DNA of 15,557 nucleotides from Hemicentrotus pulcherrimus (GCA_003118195.1 BEXV01000351.1:156037-171593), one strand, 5' to 3'; counted from the stretch's first letter, positions 1 to 14,033 are shown. Notes: generated by a model from the letters alone, not told the origin. A program made the numbers and translations.

Positions 1-134
1 AGGTGGCTATCTCATTAACTCAGCTCTCATTTAACATAAGAAAAAGAGGATCATGGGGGACCAACAGGCACCGATTGGGGAAGTTTTCTATATAGAGGGA
101 GCAAGTAGCCACAAGTAGGACAGTGTGCCTTTAA
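1..134 (+). mobile_element. TTAA-ended ~200-bp repeat, family A, copy 1 (cut by window edge)
   Basis: This copy aligns with 565-764 and 3269-3464 over blocks such as CAGCTCTCA, TTAACATAAGA, GAGGATCATGGGGGACCAA and the CAAGTAG ending. It ends GTGCCTTTAA at 131-134; the reverse complement of that end begins TTAAAGGC, like the TTAAAGC start of the other copies. This suggests a short non-autonomous DNA transposon with TTAA target sites, possibly piggyBac-like (inference). The 5' end lies outside the window. Confidence 0.65.
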
Positions 135-159
135 GGGCAAAGGACACGAGTGCATCAAA

Positions 160-216
160 TTGGTTCTGAATTTGGGACCTCCCAGCTCAAATCCACTGCT
201 CTACCAATGAGCAATC
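160..216 (-). repeat. tRNA-like SINE fragment
   Basis: Read on the minus strand, TTGCTCATTGGTAGAGC (214-198) resembles a tRNA D-arm/A-box. GGAGGTCCC followed by ATTCAGAACC (ending near 162) resembles the variable loop and B-box of a tRNA, about 40 nt further on. It is degenerate, cannot fold as an intact tRNA, and runs into CACTCGTGTCCTTTG, so it is more likely a tRNA-derived SINE head than a tRNA gene. Confidence 0.4.
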
Positions 217-564
217 TTTTTCTTATTCAGATATCAATATCACTCATTTTACAGTGAATTACTGGTGGGAAGGCAGATTATGATTAAATGAATATTGACA
301 TGACAGGAAATAGGACAACTGTGGGTGTATAAATCAACTTGTGGTACTCCACTTCCAGAGTGTAAATTGATTTTATGCCCTAAGTGTACAGTGATAATGT
401 AAATGAACTTTTTAAAACCTTTCTCAAAACTTTACTTCAACTTTCACACTCCACTCCAGGTATCTGGGCCAGGTCAAGCTGTCAAGAGAAGGTGATCAGG
501 TTATCTAGAGTCAATTGTCTGATGGTCAGGCTGCCCTGGAACCCTTGGAATGCAAATTCTGTAC

Positions 565-764
565 TTAAAGCTTATCTGCACTACGGTAGTTAATAGGAAG
601 GATTAGACTACCCTGCAAGGTCACTGGACAGGTGGCTAAATTATCAACTCAGCTCTCAATTAACATAAGAAAAAGAGGATCATGGGGGACCAATGGTCAC
701 CGATTATGCATTGTTTGTTATATAGAGGGCGCAAGTAGCTAGAAGTAGTGCAGAGGGGCTTTAA
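565..764 (+). mobile_element. TTAA-ended ~200-bp repeat, family A, copy 2
   Basis: This full-length copy starts TTAAAGCTTATCTGCACTA and ends GGGGCTTTAA. It has the same internal blocks as copies 1 and 3, including the TATATAGAGGGCGCAAGTAGC segment (written here only as a landmark near 719-739). Short terminal inverted similarity (TTAAAGC at one end, GCTTTAA at the other) points to a MITE. It lies in the PCCB intron after exon 8 and has no coding capacity. Confidence 0.65.
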
Positions 765-926
765 TTACAAAGCTGCTATATGAGTGCTGGTCATGAGTTG
801 TCATTCTTCTTCTATGCCCACTGATTTGTTCAATTTGAAAAATTCATACTACAGCAAACAGCATAACAAAACAATAAAGACACTGTCATCACACACCCTA
901 TTACAACAGTGGTATGAGGAACTAAC

Positions 927-6175
<5,249 letters not shown>

Positions 6176-6501
6176 TTCGATTTACTTCCGGTTCCATGAA
6201 AGAAATTTCACATTATCTCACAGTAAATTTATTCTAGAACCCTAAAATCATTCAAAAACAATTTATGTTACTATTTATTAAATACGTAGTACATTAAAAA
6301 TTGTATTTGTTCTATGATGAATATTGTCATTGTTTATTTCCGAGGGTTGTGTGGGTCAAAGTTCAAATTGTGACGTCAATAGCACCGGTAAACATCGATT
6401 TACGGCTTTATTTTATGGTATGTGACGCTTCTCTAGGGTTTGCTCGCTGAAACACACCAAAATCGGGTTTTAAATCCTACTTTTTCATTTAAAGTGTCGA
6501 T
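6176..6501. promoter_or_regulatory. Divergent promoter region between PCCB and MSL2
   Basis: Only 326 bp separate the two start codons, so both promoters and both 5' leaders must fit here or overlap the first exons. An ACTTCCGG element at 6184-6191 (CCGGAAGT on the other strand, the ETS/GABP consensus) lies 8 bp before the PCCB ATG. A perfect palindromic CRE, TGACGTCA, is at 6371-6378. No TATA box is obvious at a sensible distance from either gene. ETS and CREB/ATF sites are common in housekeeping and bidirectional promoters. Actual start sites cannot be read from sequence. Confidence 0.7.
6415..6450 (+). promoter_or_regulatory. Possible uORF (11 codons) overlapping a start-stop ATGTGA in the MSL2 leader
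   Basis: ATG at 6415 opens 11 codons and stops at TGA 6448-6450. A second ATG at 6420 is followed at once by TGA (ATGTGA, 6420-6425), a minimal start-stop element. Both lie before the MSL2 ATG at 6502 and would repress translation if transcription begins upstream of 6415. The same bases (ATG|GTATGT) also resemble a splice donor, and an AAAG acceptor-like site follows a T-rich tract near 6494. A 77-bp leader intron would remove the start-stop, so the two readings compete. Confidence 0.3.
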
Positions 6502-7812
6502 ATGAATGCTACGGCGCTCTATGTGTCTACATGTAGATACATTTTGCAAGCAGATTTCGAAAATGGTGAATCTTGGGGAGATCTCTATCGCTTATTGCCC
6601 TATCTCAGACAGTCTTTGTCATGTTGCGTTTGTGGATCACTCTTAAATGACCCTTTGGGACCAACGGATTCGAATTGTCAACATTTTGTTTGTCGGACTT
6701 GTATAGGTGGCAAAATGCTTCTTAAGCCAACATGCAGTTGGTGTAAAAATTACGAGAAATTTGCCGAGGTGCGACAACTCAGAATACTGTTATCTTGCTA
6801 CAAGAAACTATGCGAATACATAGCTGCCACACCCATCGCGCGAAGCTTTATCGGAGCGAACGGCGAATCGAACAGCACTTTGACGATCCTCGAAGAGGGA
6901 ATGGCGATCAATGCGGTCCATGAAAGCAGCAGCGCCGGTCAGGATAAGAATCTGAACATTCTGGACATTTTAGCAAGGGTTAATAGCGAGAAAACTGGTG
7001 ACGCTAATTCCAAATCACCAGGACGACGCCGTGGGCGACCCCGACGGGACAGAGACGGCTTGGGGGCTTCCCCAAACCCGCATCTATTTGAGAACCCGGA
7101 AGTTCGGTCACATGCGTTGTACTCGCCTTTAGATGGACTTTGCAACGGCATTGACAGTTCAGATCACCTTGATATGACAAGTAGTGACCACTCCATTTAC
7201 AGTGCATCATTTTCTCCTTCTGGCTCTCCTCGCATCAAGATAAAACGCAAGCGTCATAGAAATGAGCAGAAGGACAAAATCAAGAAGAAGAAAAAGAAAC
7301 ATGACAAAATCAAAGTCAAAGAGAGGAAACTGATTAAAGAGCAAGCAAAGCGGACATCTGATCGGAAAGCAAGGAGTGAGAGGAAAAAGAAGAGGCACCG
7401 GTATCGAAAAGAAAGTGAGGATAGCTCATTTGATTATGAAAAGGAGAAGCTTGTGAACGGGGATGAAGTGTCCAGTTCGCCTGAAGAGGACACACCAAAG
7501 AAGAAATCAGTCCTGAAATCAGTCGTGATTTCTGGACACAGAGCAAAACTGCTGAAAATGGGACGCTCTCTACCAGTGATTGAGGGGTGCAGGTGTGGAA
7601 CCTGGGGAAAGTCACCAGGAGCCAATACCTGCAAAGGAAACAGGTGCCCCTGCTTTATGTCTGAGAAAGGCTGTCAGAGATGCAAATGTAGGGGATGTCG
7701 GAACCCTTTCATCGTCCCAGAGAGTCCTAGCCCAAAGAAAAGGTATCGCCATTCTTCCAGGAATGAAGTTAATGGTGAAAGTGAACTTGACATTGATGTT
7801 ACCAATATGTAG
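6502..7812 (+). CDS. MSL2: MSL2 E3 ubiquitin ligase of the MSL complex
   Basis: This intact single-exon ORF of 436 codons encodes the RING-finger ligase that, in known animals, partners MSL1 in the male-specific-lethal complex. That complex contains the H4K16 acetyltransferase MOF, and MSL2 can ubiquitylate histone H2B. Residues 2-8 (NATALYV) and 30-40 (RLLPYLRQSLS) match the family N-terminus and fix the start. The RING ligands are C41, C44, C59, H61, C64, C67, C78 and C81. NYEKFAEVRQLRILLSCYKKLCEY (83-106, broken here by no gap) is the helical segment after the RING. An AT-hook-like RRRGRPRR lies at 175-182, and a very basic Lys/Arg-rich stretch at 245-303. The CXC domain spans about 363-399, with nine cysteines at C363, C365, C377, C382, C384, C391, C394, C396 and C399. 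It is shorter than the human protein (~577 aa), mainly in the linker and the tail after CXC. It is nuclear by inference. Confidence 0.95.
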   Translation: MNATALYVSTCRYILQADFENGESWGDLYRLLPYLRQSLSCCVCGSLLNDPLGPTDSNCQHFVCRTCIGGKMLLKPTCSWCKNYEKFAEVRQLRILLSCYKKLCEYIAATPIARSFIGANGESNSTLTILEEGMAINAVHESSSAGQDKNLNILDILARVNSEKTGDANSKSPGRRRGRPRRDRDGLGASPNPHLFENPEVRSHALYSPLDGLCNGIDSSDHLDMTSSDHSIYSASFSPSGSPRIKIKRKRHRNEQKDKIKKKKKKHDKIKVKERKLIKEQAKRTSDRKARSERKKKRHRYRKESEDSSFDYEKEKLVNGDEVSSSPEEDTPKKKSVLKSVVISGHRAKLLKMGRSLPVIEGCRCGTWGKSPGANTCKGNRCPCFMSEKGCQRCKCRGCRNPFIVPESPSPKKRYRHSSRNEVNGESELDIDVTNM

Positions 7813-7962
7813 ACTCCCAAGATTTTATTTTTAATCAATAATCTGCAGCAGTTTCTGTTCATCTGTAGTTGTCTATTTGTGATAACAAATTCTGAAGTTA
7901 ATCTTGTCTTTTGTTAAAGAAATTTCACTGCTGCTGTGTTACATGTATATCTTTTTGTACTT

Positions 7963-7968
7963 AATAAA
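7963..7968 (+). terminator. Candidate poly(A) signal of MSL2
   Basis: This canonical AATAAA lies 150 bp after the MSL2 stop codon, in an AT-rich 3' UTR. It is the first consensus hexamer downstream. Another AATAAA at 10362-10367 lies far downstream and could mark a long alternative 3' UTR, but nothing ties it to this gene. Confidence 0.6.
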
Positions 7969-8269
7969 ATGGAATCTTTAGACCTCATCATAGCCCTACA
8001 AGTTAAACTGGAAAAACAATAATTGGCTAAACATTATATTGTTTTTGATATCTTTAATTTGGTCCTACTGTCTGTCATTAAGCTGGATTTTGTCAGAAAT
8101 TATGCAAAGTGTATTGGTATTCATTATTAATGGCTATAAGATTTTGTTCATCTATTGAATTCTTCAAATTAACGGTAAATTGCAATTCTATTTGGGGATC
8201 GAGTTTTAAGTCTGAGACAAAATTGTAGGTTTGTGGAAAGCCTGGGATCCAAATAATTACATTTCATCA
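7969..8269. other. AT-rich intergenic stretch after MSL2
   Basis: Nothing recognisable was found between the MSL2 poly(A) signal and the kinesin-like fragment. The stretch is AT-rich with no conserved coding sequence on either strand. Confidence 0.5.
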
Positions 8270-8684
8270 TCAATCAATCTCAATCTTATTTTGCAGTGTG
8301 TCTTTACTATACATAAATTCTTTCTCGTGACTGCTGATCGTTGACTCATTTTCTGAAATACATTTCTTCTGATCAGCAAATGTTTCGTTCAGCTCAGCAT
8401 TGTCCAGTCAAGGTCAGCAGTCAGCTTTTCAACATGTGTATTGCGATCCCTGATTTTGTTCTGCTCAGCGGTTAAAAGAGAGCTGGAAACTTGCTCGGCA
8501 TCAGACTTGCCATTGTCGTTTCGGCCCCTCTTGCGTGTTTTCTTGACAGACTTTGGCAGCTGTTCAGCCATCACCTGACAAACCTCTTCCCTGATCTTGA
8601 TCTCCAGGTAGAACTTCTCTGCTTTCTCATCCACCAGCTTCTGTTTCAGTACCTCTGTGACAGCAAACAGCTCTTTCTGGATCT
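8270..8684 (-). pseudogene. Kinesin KIF20/MKLP2-like coiled-coil fragment with frameshift
   Basis: On the minus strand, from about 8684, a coiled-coil segment reads KIQKELFAVTEVLKQKLVD then EKAEKFYLEIKIREEVCQ. The LExKIREEV run resembles the region after the motor in KIF20A/KIF20B kinesins. A basic patch (KKTRKRGR) and another heptad-like stretch (VEKLTADLD) follow. Frame 1 stops at TGA 8389-8391, but shifting frame at about 8398 continues a coiled coil (AELNETFADQKKC, then ISSHEKEF) down to TGA 8270-8272. There is no motor domain and no sensible start: the only upstream ATG lies inside a local repeat. It is most likely a truncated pseudogene; exons of a real gene with unusual splicing are the alternative. 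The family call is tentative. Confidence 0.5.
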
Positions 8685-8704
8685 TGGTAATGTTAGAACT
8701 AGTC

Positions 8705-8759
8705 ACAACCCTTAAAAAAGAGGACAATTTGTACATACCGTACTTTGATTGTTAGACTT
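8705..8759. repeat. Direct repeat, copy 1
   Basis: ACAACCCTT, then A(6), then GAGGACAATTTGTACATA recurs at 9372-9403 with one A fewer. After a variable ~12 bp, both copies go on to a TAGACTT block. This copy abuts the 5' side of the kinesin-like fragment. Confidence 0.75.
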
Positions 8760-11700
8760 ACATGTATAAGCATGGCTTATCATTCCTTGGTTCATTTTTT
8801 GGACATGGTTCCCTAGTACACAAAAGAAAATTAAAACTTTGCTCTAAGTCAATATATTTTGGGAAAAGGGGGAAGAGCCAAACTATTAAAGACCTGTCAG
8901 TGTCAATGCCATTGATCTGTATGACAAGAGTATTAACAAAGAAATGTTCTTTTGATTATAAAGAGCATATCATACTTTTTGATGGGATCTAATTGCCTAT
9001 TAATTATTCATATCCTAATGTCTATGACTCTATGTACAGTGTACCTACATGTACATATGCAATTATGCATCTCTACAAGTTTATGTTGATCTTTTTCCTC
9101 AAGTCAAATCCATTACACAGTCATAAGACCTATAATTGGATAGACAAATCAACATTTAGCTTTACTTTGTTGAACTTTGTTCCCTAGAATATGTGCATTT
9201 TTATTTTAAAAATTGTTCTCTGAAAATATTTGTACTCTTTGTAAACTATTGTAAATATTAAGTGTACTTGACTAAGCCAACTGAATGCGGGTAATGTACA
9301 TTCTAACTTATTTTTATAACATGTATATAGTCGAAACTCACTGGTTGAAAATGTACTGAATTTTGTAAATAACAACCCTTAAAAAGAGGACAATTTGTAC
9401 ATAATTTGTATGATAGACTTTGATGCCTGTAAAGAACGTGACTAGTTCACTAGCAGAAGTAACAATGGACTTACTACATATGGACTGCCAGCACTTTGTG
9501 ATTCATTTGGTTGCAATACTGTCCACTGTCTTGTTTATTTCCATTAGCACCGATTAAGCCTTGTTAAGATATGATGTGGAAAACCACTGTATTAACAATG
9601 TTGTTGTTCATGATGACATAAAATTGAATTAGCTTCTTATTTCTGGTATCTTATAACACAGAGCTCAACGAAAATGCATACAACCTTGGTTGTGCACAGT
9701 TTTATTCATGTACACCTTTAACAAAAAACGTATTTCCCCCCATTTTTGTGTGCATTGGGTTTACTGTGTCATGTCTAAACAAGCTACTTCTGTCAATTTT
9801 ACAACAACAGGTAAAAAAATTAAAAAATAAAGTAATTTTAACACCTCCGTGTAGAAAGATTCTAAGTGATATACAGTACATGCAGAGTTATCATAAAACG
9901 TATCTTCATCGCTTTCAAAAAGCTTGTTGGATACTTTTGGTTCACCAGCTCTACTCTTTGTTTCATTAGATTTCTATACTTGATTTATTATTAGCACATC
10001 GCCAGTTTGGGGCATTATCAAAATATAGCAGAACTTATAGGGATATGTAAATATATTTTATACATGTTTAGGTGGAAATGAACATTATTATTCATGATTA
10101 AGTGCTGCTTGACCATATGTTATAGGTCCATTATACTAATGGTGAGCATATAATTGTACATTTTTCAGTGTGATTGTGAAATATTCAATTTGAATTCAAT
10201 GTTATTTCACTTCAATACACTTCTTTTTTAAAACCTAATTGATGAAGAAGAAAAGAATCATCATTATTGTGTACTACATTATGATATTACATAGGTTGTA
10301 AAACAAAGCAGAACGTTTCAAAGGTTTAGCCTACATTTTTACTGTTTTTGTTCCAGAGCTTAATAAAGGAAACCCCGAATCTTGGATTGTATTTAATAAA
10401 TGCTTTTTGAAAAGTGTCAATTATCTCAACGCACACTGAAAACGCTAGTTTCTTTCTTACGACCGGATGTCAAAACGGTCTTCGCCTAGAAGCTTCCCTC
10501 ATTCTAGTTCCGCCGGCATACATTGTTTTTAATCAATTAAACAGCTTTCCTGTAAAAGTTATGCCAAAAACCAAGGATCCCAAGTTCCCATTATTAAATT
10601 CTTTGTTTCAGAAATTCAAAGCTAACTTAATTCACGGTGCCAAAATCCAATCACCGATAATTTGAAGTCCCATGGCGACATTTTAGTAAAAAACATGTAA
10701 AAGTTGAGGAAAAGAGTATACCGCTTTCAAGATTGTTGTGTTTTACCTTGGTGAATGGTAATGTTGATGTTCAAATAGCAGAATGTCGTTACTCTACTTT
10801 TATACTGTGTGTTTTCTTCGCTTGCTATTCAGCTAAATTATGGAGAAGGTCGGCATATTTCTGATTCGCTTGCAATCATGAATCTTACTTCAAATTTAAT
10901 ATACCATTAATCTATTTATGTTTCGTAAGAAAGAGTGTATTTTTTTTAATGATAACTATAGTTCTACGACTTGTTTCTGAATCGTAATAATATCCTGTAT
11001 TCTCAACCAAATATTTCAGGAAACGGGTATACACTTTCTTGCACACAATGTTGCATTTCTCTTTAGGCCTACTAACTAATTAAATAACGGTTTTACTGGG
11101 ATAGGAAAACAATTTAGAAAACAGCTTCCTCGTTTTTTGTATATCAAAGGTTCGAGGGATCATCCATCTATCCTCTGCCACTCGAACATTCACGGATATT
11201 TCTCCCCCGATTTAAATCGAAATAGAAATGTGTAATCTTTACTTTAGAGATTGTTATTTCATTATTCCTTATAGCCATTGTGTGTGACCTTGGTGAATGA
11301 ATGTATTAAAATTACGTCTTATTGTTGTTATCAAGTTTTGTATAGTTTAAAATTTCAACGTTTGTTCGAGTCTCTCAAAAGGTAACTTGGTTAAAGCCTA
11401 AAGACCAGTTTAACTTCAATAAGTGCTTTAATGTGTAGAATTGTTCGCAAATTTACTTGTACCAAGAAGTTACCAGCTTCTTACTTGTACTACTACATGC
11501 TAGTATGTTTTGATGTTGCGTCGCTCTGTATTGGAGTTTGAATGAATTAAAATCTGCTGATATTCATTATGAACATTGGACACATCTTTTTATTGCAGTT
11601 TATCCTCTTGCATTTTCAAGAGTTTTGAGTGTGCGGGGATTTCGAGTGAGCTACAGTAATGTCTCTTGTAAAATCCATTGTTGACTGCATTGGGATAAGG

Positions 11701-12115
11701 AAATAATTGTGCAGTGGAAAATCACGATGAGAGGGACCTCAAACCCGAAACTATCTTCTCGTCAACAACAAATTGAAAGATGAAATTCGATTTACTTTAA
11801 AGGCCTACTATTGAGGCAATCCCTGAATTGCGGCAAAACGTGTTCTTGTAATTCTTGAAATGACGGAATACGTTTTACCCACGTTCTTTGACAAGTCAGC
11901 ATAATTATATAAAATGAAATGGACTAAAGTTGTAGTCATGATTTCTTATTGTTCTCAAAATGTTGAATGTCCGACTCTGGTCTTTCTTTCCCGTCATGTA
12001 CTTCCAAGTCTTGTATTTCAAGAATACTAAATTATATATATTGAGATCAATCTGATTAAAAACAAAAAGAAAGAGTGAGATTAACGTTGATGGAGCGCCG
12101 ACCTTTTTTTTAGTC
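8760..12115. other. Long AT-rich region without a recognisable gene
   Basis: Apart from the direct repeat at 9372-9420, nothing here could be assigned. Short ORFs (for example 9748-9969 and 10414-10665 plus, 11905-12135 minus) show no recognisable motif. An AATAAA lies at 10362-10367. A GTTCGAG/CTCGAAC inverted pair near 11150-11190 is weak. The phrase ACCTTGGTGAATG occurs twice, near 10745 and 11288. It may be intergenic DNA or introns of an unseen gene. Confidence 0.5.
9372..9420. repeat. Direct repeat, copy 2
   Basis: This copy is identical to 8705-8737 over 32 bases apart from one A in the homopolymer, followed by ATTTGTATGATAGACTT. The two copies lie about 667 bp apart in the same orientation. 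Confidence 0.75.
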
Positions 12116-12565
12116 TTAAAGGTACTATGTCCCATTTGCAGGACACAAAAATGAAAAGGTTAAATTCCAATGGCATTTGAAAGATAATATTAATTTAGAA
12201 CTCCCCTTAAAAAAAGGGGGGCTTGAAAGTGGGAAAATAACGACTATTGCATAATCGACTGAGAAGCTGTAGAGCCAATGAGTAATAGTCTTGATTTTCA
12301 GACCATTGTACCACATGGCCGTACGTTTTATGCTGCGCAAAGATTCAATCAGTTTAATTTTGGCCATTGCAAGAAGTAAGTTATTGATGTAGACAAATCC
12401 TTTGCAGTTCTATGTATATGTTACTACCAAAGAAGAAAAAAGCCAGTCACTCCCTCAATACTGACAACAGTATCTGACAGTGAAGTCTAGCAAGCAATCG
12501 GGTTTCCTTGCATAATTTGATTATTAGAACACAACTAACGTTTAAATTTCACAGATAGGACACAT
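12116..12565 (-). mobile_element. MITE-like element, family B, copy 2 (truncated, inverted)
   Basis: This copy begins TTAAAGGTACTATGTCCC, the same terminus as family B copy 1, and matches it in reverse orientation until CACAGATAGGACA. There the similarity ends before the other inverted repeat, so the copy is truncated. It contains a CCCCTTAAAAAAAGGGG hairpin at about 12202-12218. Two overlapping short ORFs on the minus strand here are translations of the repeat and are not genes. Confidence 0.7.
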
Positions 12566-12588
12566 AGAGTTAGGAAGATTTTCAGGAT

Positions 12589-12603
12589 GGGGGGGGGGGG
12601 GGN
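12589..12603. other. G(14) run ending in an N
   Basis: Fourteen G are followed by the only ambiguous base in the window (12603). This looks like a low-quality homopolymer or join in the assembly rather than biology. Confidence 0.8.
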
Positions 12604-12740
12604 TTTAAGACAGTCCCAACTTGTTAAGCCTTCCTTTTTCTTCTCTCTTTGCTCTACCCCCATTTTTAGACCACCACTAGGGAGGGGGATATCATAGGGT
12701 GAATACCTGGAAACACAGTATTCTAAATTATATACCCATT

Positions 12741-12960
12741 ATGCAATAATATCACGCTAGCGCATCGCGCGAGCTGATCTTTTTTTCTCTCTCGATAAAG
12801 TGACCTGAAATCACTGCGTTCTAAACCCTTATTTAAAAAAATCCCTTAAAATGGTTAAATAGATTAGGACGCTGATAACTTTCGTAATTCCATATGCAGT
12901 TGAACCATGCGGGCGCAAAGCGTGAGCCGATTTTTTTTTTTCTCGATATAATGACTTGAT
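12741..12960. repeat. Two diverged copies of a GC-palindrome/T-run repeat
   Basis: GCGCATCGCGCGAGCTGATC then a T run and CTCGATAAAGTGACCTGA (about 12759-12815) recurs as GCGGGCGCAAAGCGTGAGCC then a T run and CTCGATATAATGACTTGA (12910-12960), 153 bp later. The hAT element is inserted within 1-8 bp of the second copy's end. The GC core resembles, but is not the same as, the palindrome inside the hAT element. Confidence 0.55.
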
Positions 12961-12968
12961 AATGTAGA
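12961..12968. repeat. Left target-site duplication AATGTAGA
   Basis: This octamer directly precedes CAGGGGCGT and is identical to 14034-14041. Confidence 0.88.
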
Positions 12969-14033
12969 CAGGGGCGTCACTAGACCCTTTTCAGTGGGGG
13001 GAGGGTGTAGAGGCCACCGACTCCCGACAAAACTAGCCACCAATACCCGACAAATATATTAATGCCAATGTCTACGAATTTAACCTTATAAACCCGGAGC
13101 CAGGAGCTAAATTATTTTTAAGGTCGATCCCCCTCCCCCAAGAAGCGCGGAAAGTTTCATTAAATTATTACAGAAAGAGGACGATTCGTTGTACTGTTTT
13201 CGACTCTTAATCCTTGGCTGAATTCAGTATCTCCCTTCCCGCGCAAAGCGCGTAAGCTTTTACGTTTCATTAAATTATTATTCTTAATCCTTGTCTGAAT
13301 TGATTTTGGCCCCTCCCGCGCGAAGCGCGGCAGTTTTGACATTTCATTAAATTACTCGAGAAAGAAGACGACTCGTTGTACCATTCTCTACTCTTAATCC
13401 TTGTCTGAATTCAGTTTTCCCCCTCCCGCGAGAAGAGCGAAAGCTTTTACGTTTCATTAAATTATTATTCTTAATCCTTGTCTGAATTGATTTTGGCCCC
13501 TCCCGCGAGAAGAGCGAAAGCTTTGACGTTTCATTAAATTAATAGAAAAAGAAGACGATTCTTTGTACCGTTTCGACTCTTAATCCTAGTATGAATTCGG
13601 TCCTCCCCCCTCCCGTGCATAGCGCGGAAGCTTTCACGTATTATTAAATTATTATTCCTAATCGTTGTAAAACCCGGGGCCAGGAGCTACATTATTTTTA
13701 AGATTTTCCCCAACCGCGCGAAGCGCGGAAGCTTTGACGTTACACTAATCATGAGAGACATAAGACGATTCGTTGTTATTTCTGTTTTCGACTCTTATTC
13801 CTTGTCCGAATTCAGTCCCCCCCCCCCCTCCTCCTCCCGCGCGAAGTGCGGAAGCTTTGACGTTTCATTAAATTATTAGAGACGATTCGTTGTACCGACT
13901 ACTAATCATTGTCTGAATTTTTAAAAATGTTTTTTTGTCCGATAAAAAGTCACAGTTCGGAAAAAATTGCCGGCCGACCGACATAAAAAAATCCCACCGA
14001 CTTCAACCCCACACCCCTTTAGTAACGCCCCTG
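12969..14033. mobile_element. Complete non-autonomous hAT element (1,065 bp)
   Basis: The left end CAGGGGCGTCACTAGACCC and the reverse complement of the right end, CAGGGGCGTTACTAAAGGG, match at 13 of the first 14 bases. The element is flanked by a perfect 8-bp duplication AATGTAGA at 12961-12968 and 14034-14041. An 8-bp target-site duplication with CAGGG-type ends is typical of the hAT superfamily. There is no transposase ORF. The interior is mostly a tandem array (about 13135-13900), with subterminal CCGAC-containing repeats near both ends. Perfect target duplication suggests a fairly recent insertion. Confidence 0.88.
13098..13905. repeat. Tandem array with palindromic core inside the hAT element
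   Basis: Eight diverged copies of a module built on CCGCGCGAAGCGCGG, then AAGCTTTGACGTTTCATT and AAATTATT, start near 13135, 13239, 13314, 13424, 13502, 13612, 13713 and 13836. The core is a 6-bp inverted repeat with a GAA loop. Spacing alternates between long (~104-123 bp) and short (~75-78 bp) because alternate units lack an AGACGATTCGTTGTACC segment, which gives a higher-order period near 185-188 bp. A CCAGGAGCTA-ATTATTTTTAAG block occurs at both 13100 and 13680. Confidence 0.85.

Noticed and set aside
198..214. A functional tRNA gene on the minus strand
   Set aside because: The acceptor stem and anticodon arm do not pair and the B-box is degenerate; a SINE fragment fits better.
7207..7634. 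Minus-strand ORFs across the MSL2 basic linker and CXC region
   Set aside because: They are antisense shadows; the Phe/Leu-rich translation simply mirrors the Lys/Arg codons of MSL2.
9748..9969. 73-codon plus-strand ORF
   Set aside because: It has no family resemblance, and its composition follows the local AT-rich sequence.
10414..10665. 83-codon plus-strand ORF in the AT-rich gene desert
   Set aside because: There is no recognisable domain, no supporting splice context and no neighbour evidence; its length is within chance expectation for this region.
11797..11815. TTAAAGGCCTACTATTGAG as a possible third TTAA-type element end
   Set aside because: No partner inverted end or second copy was found in the window.
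13098..13905. Regularly spaced palindromic repeats that superficially resemble a CRISPR array
   Set aside because: Unit lengths vary (75-123 bp), the sequence between the palindromes is itself repeated rather than unique, the array lies inside a hAT element, and the genome is eukaryotic.
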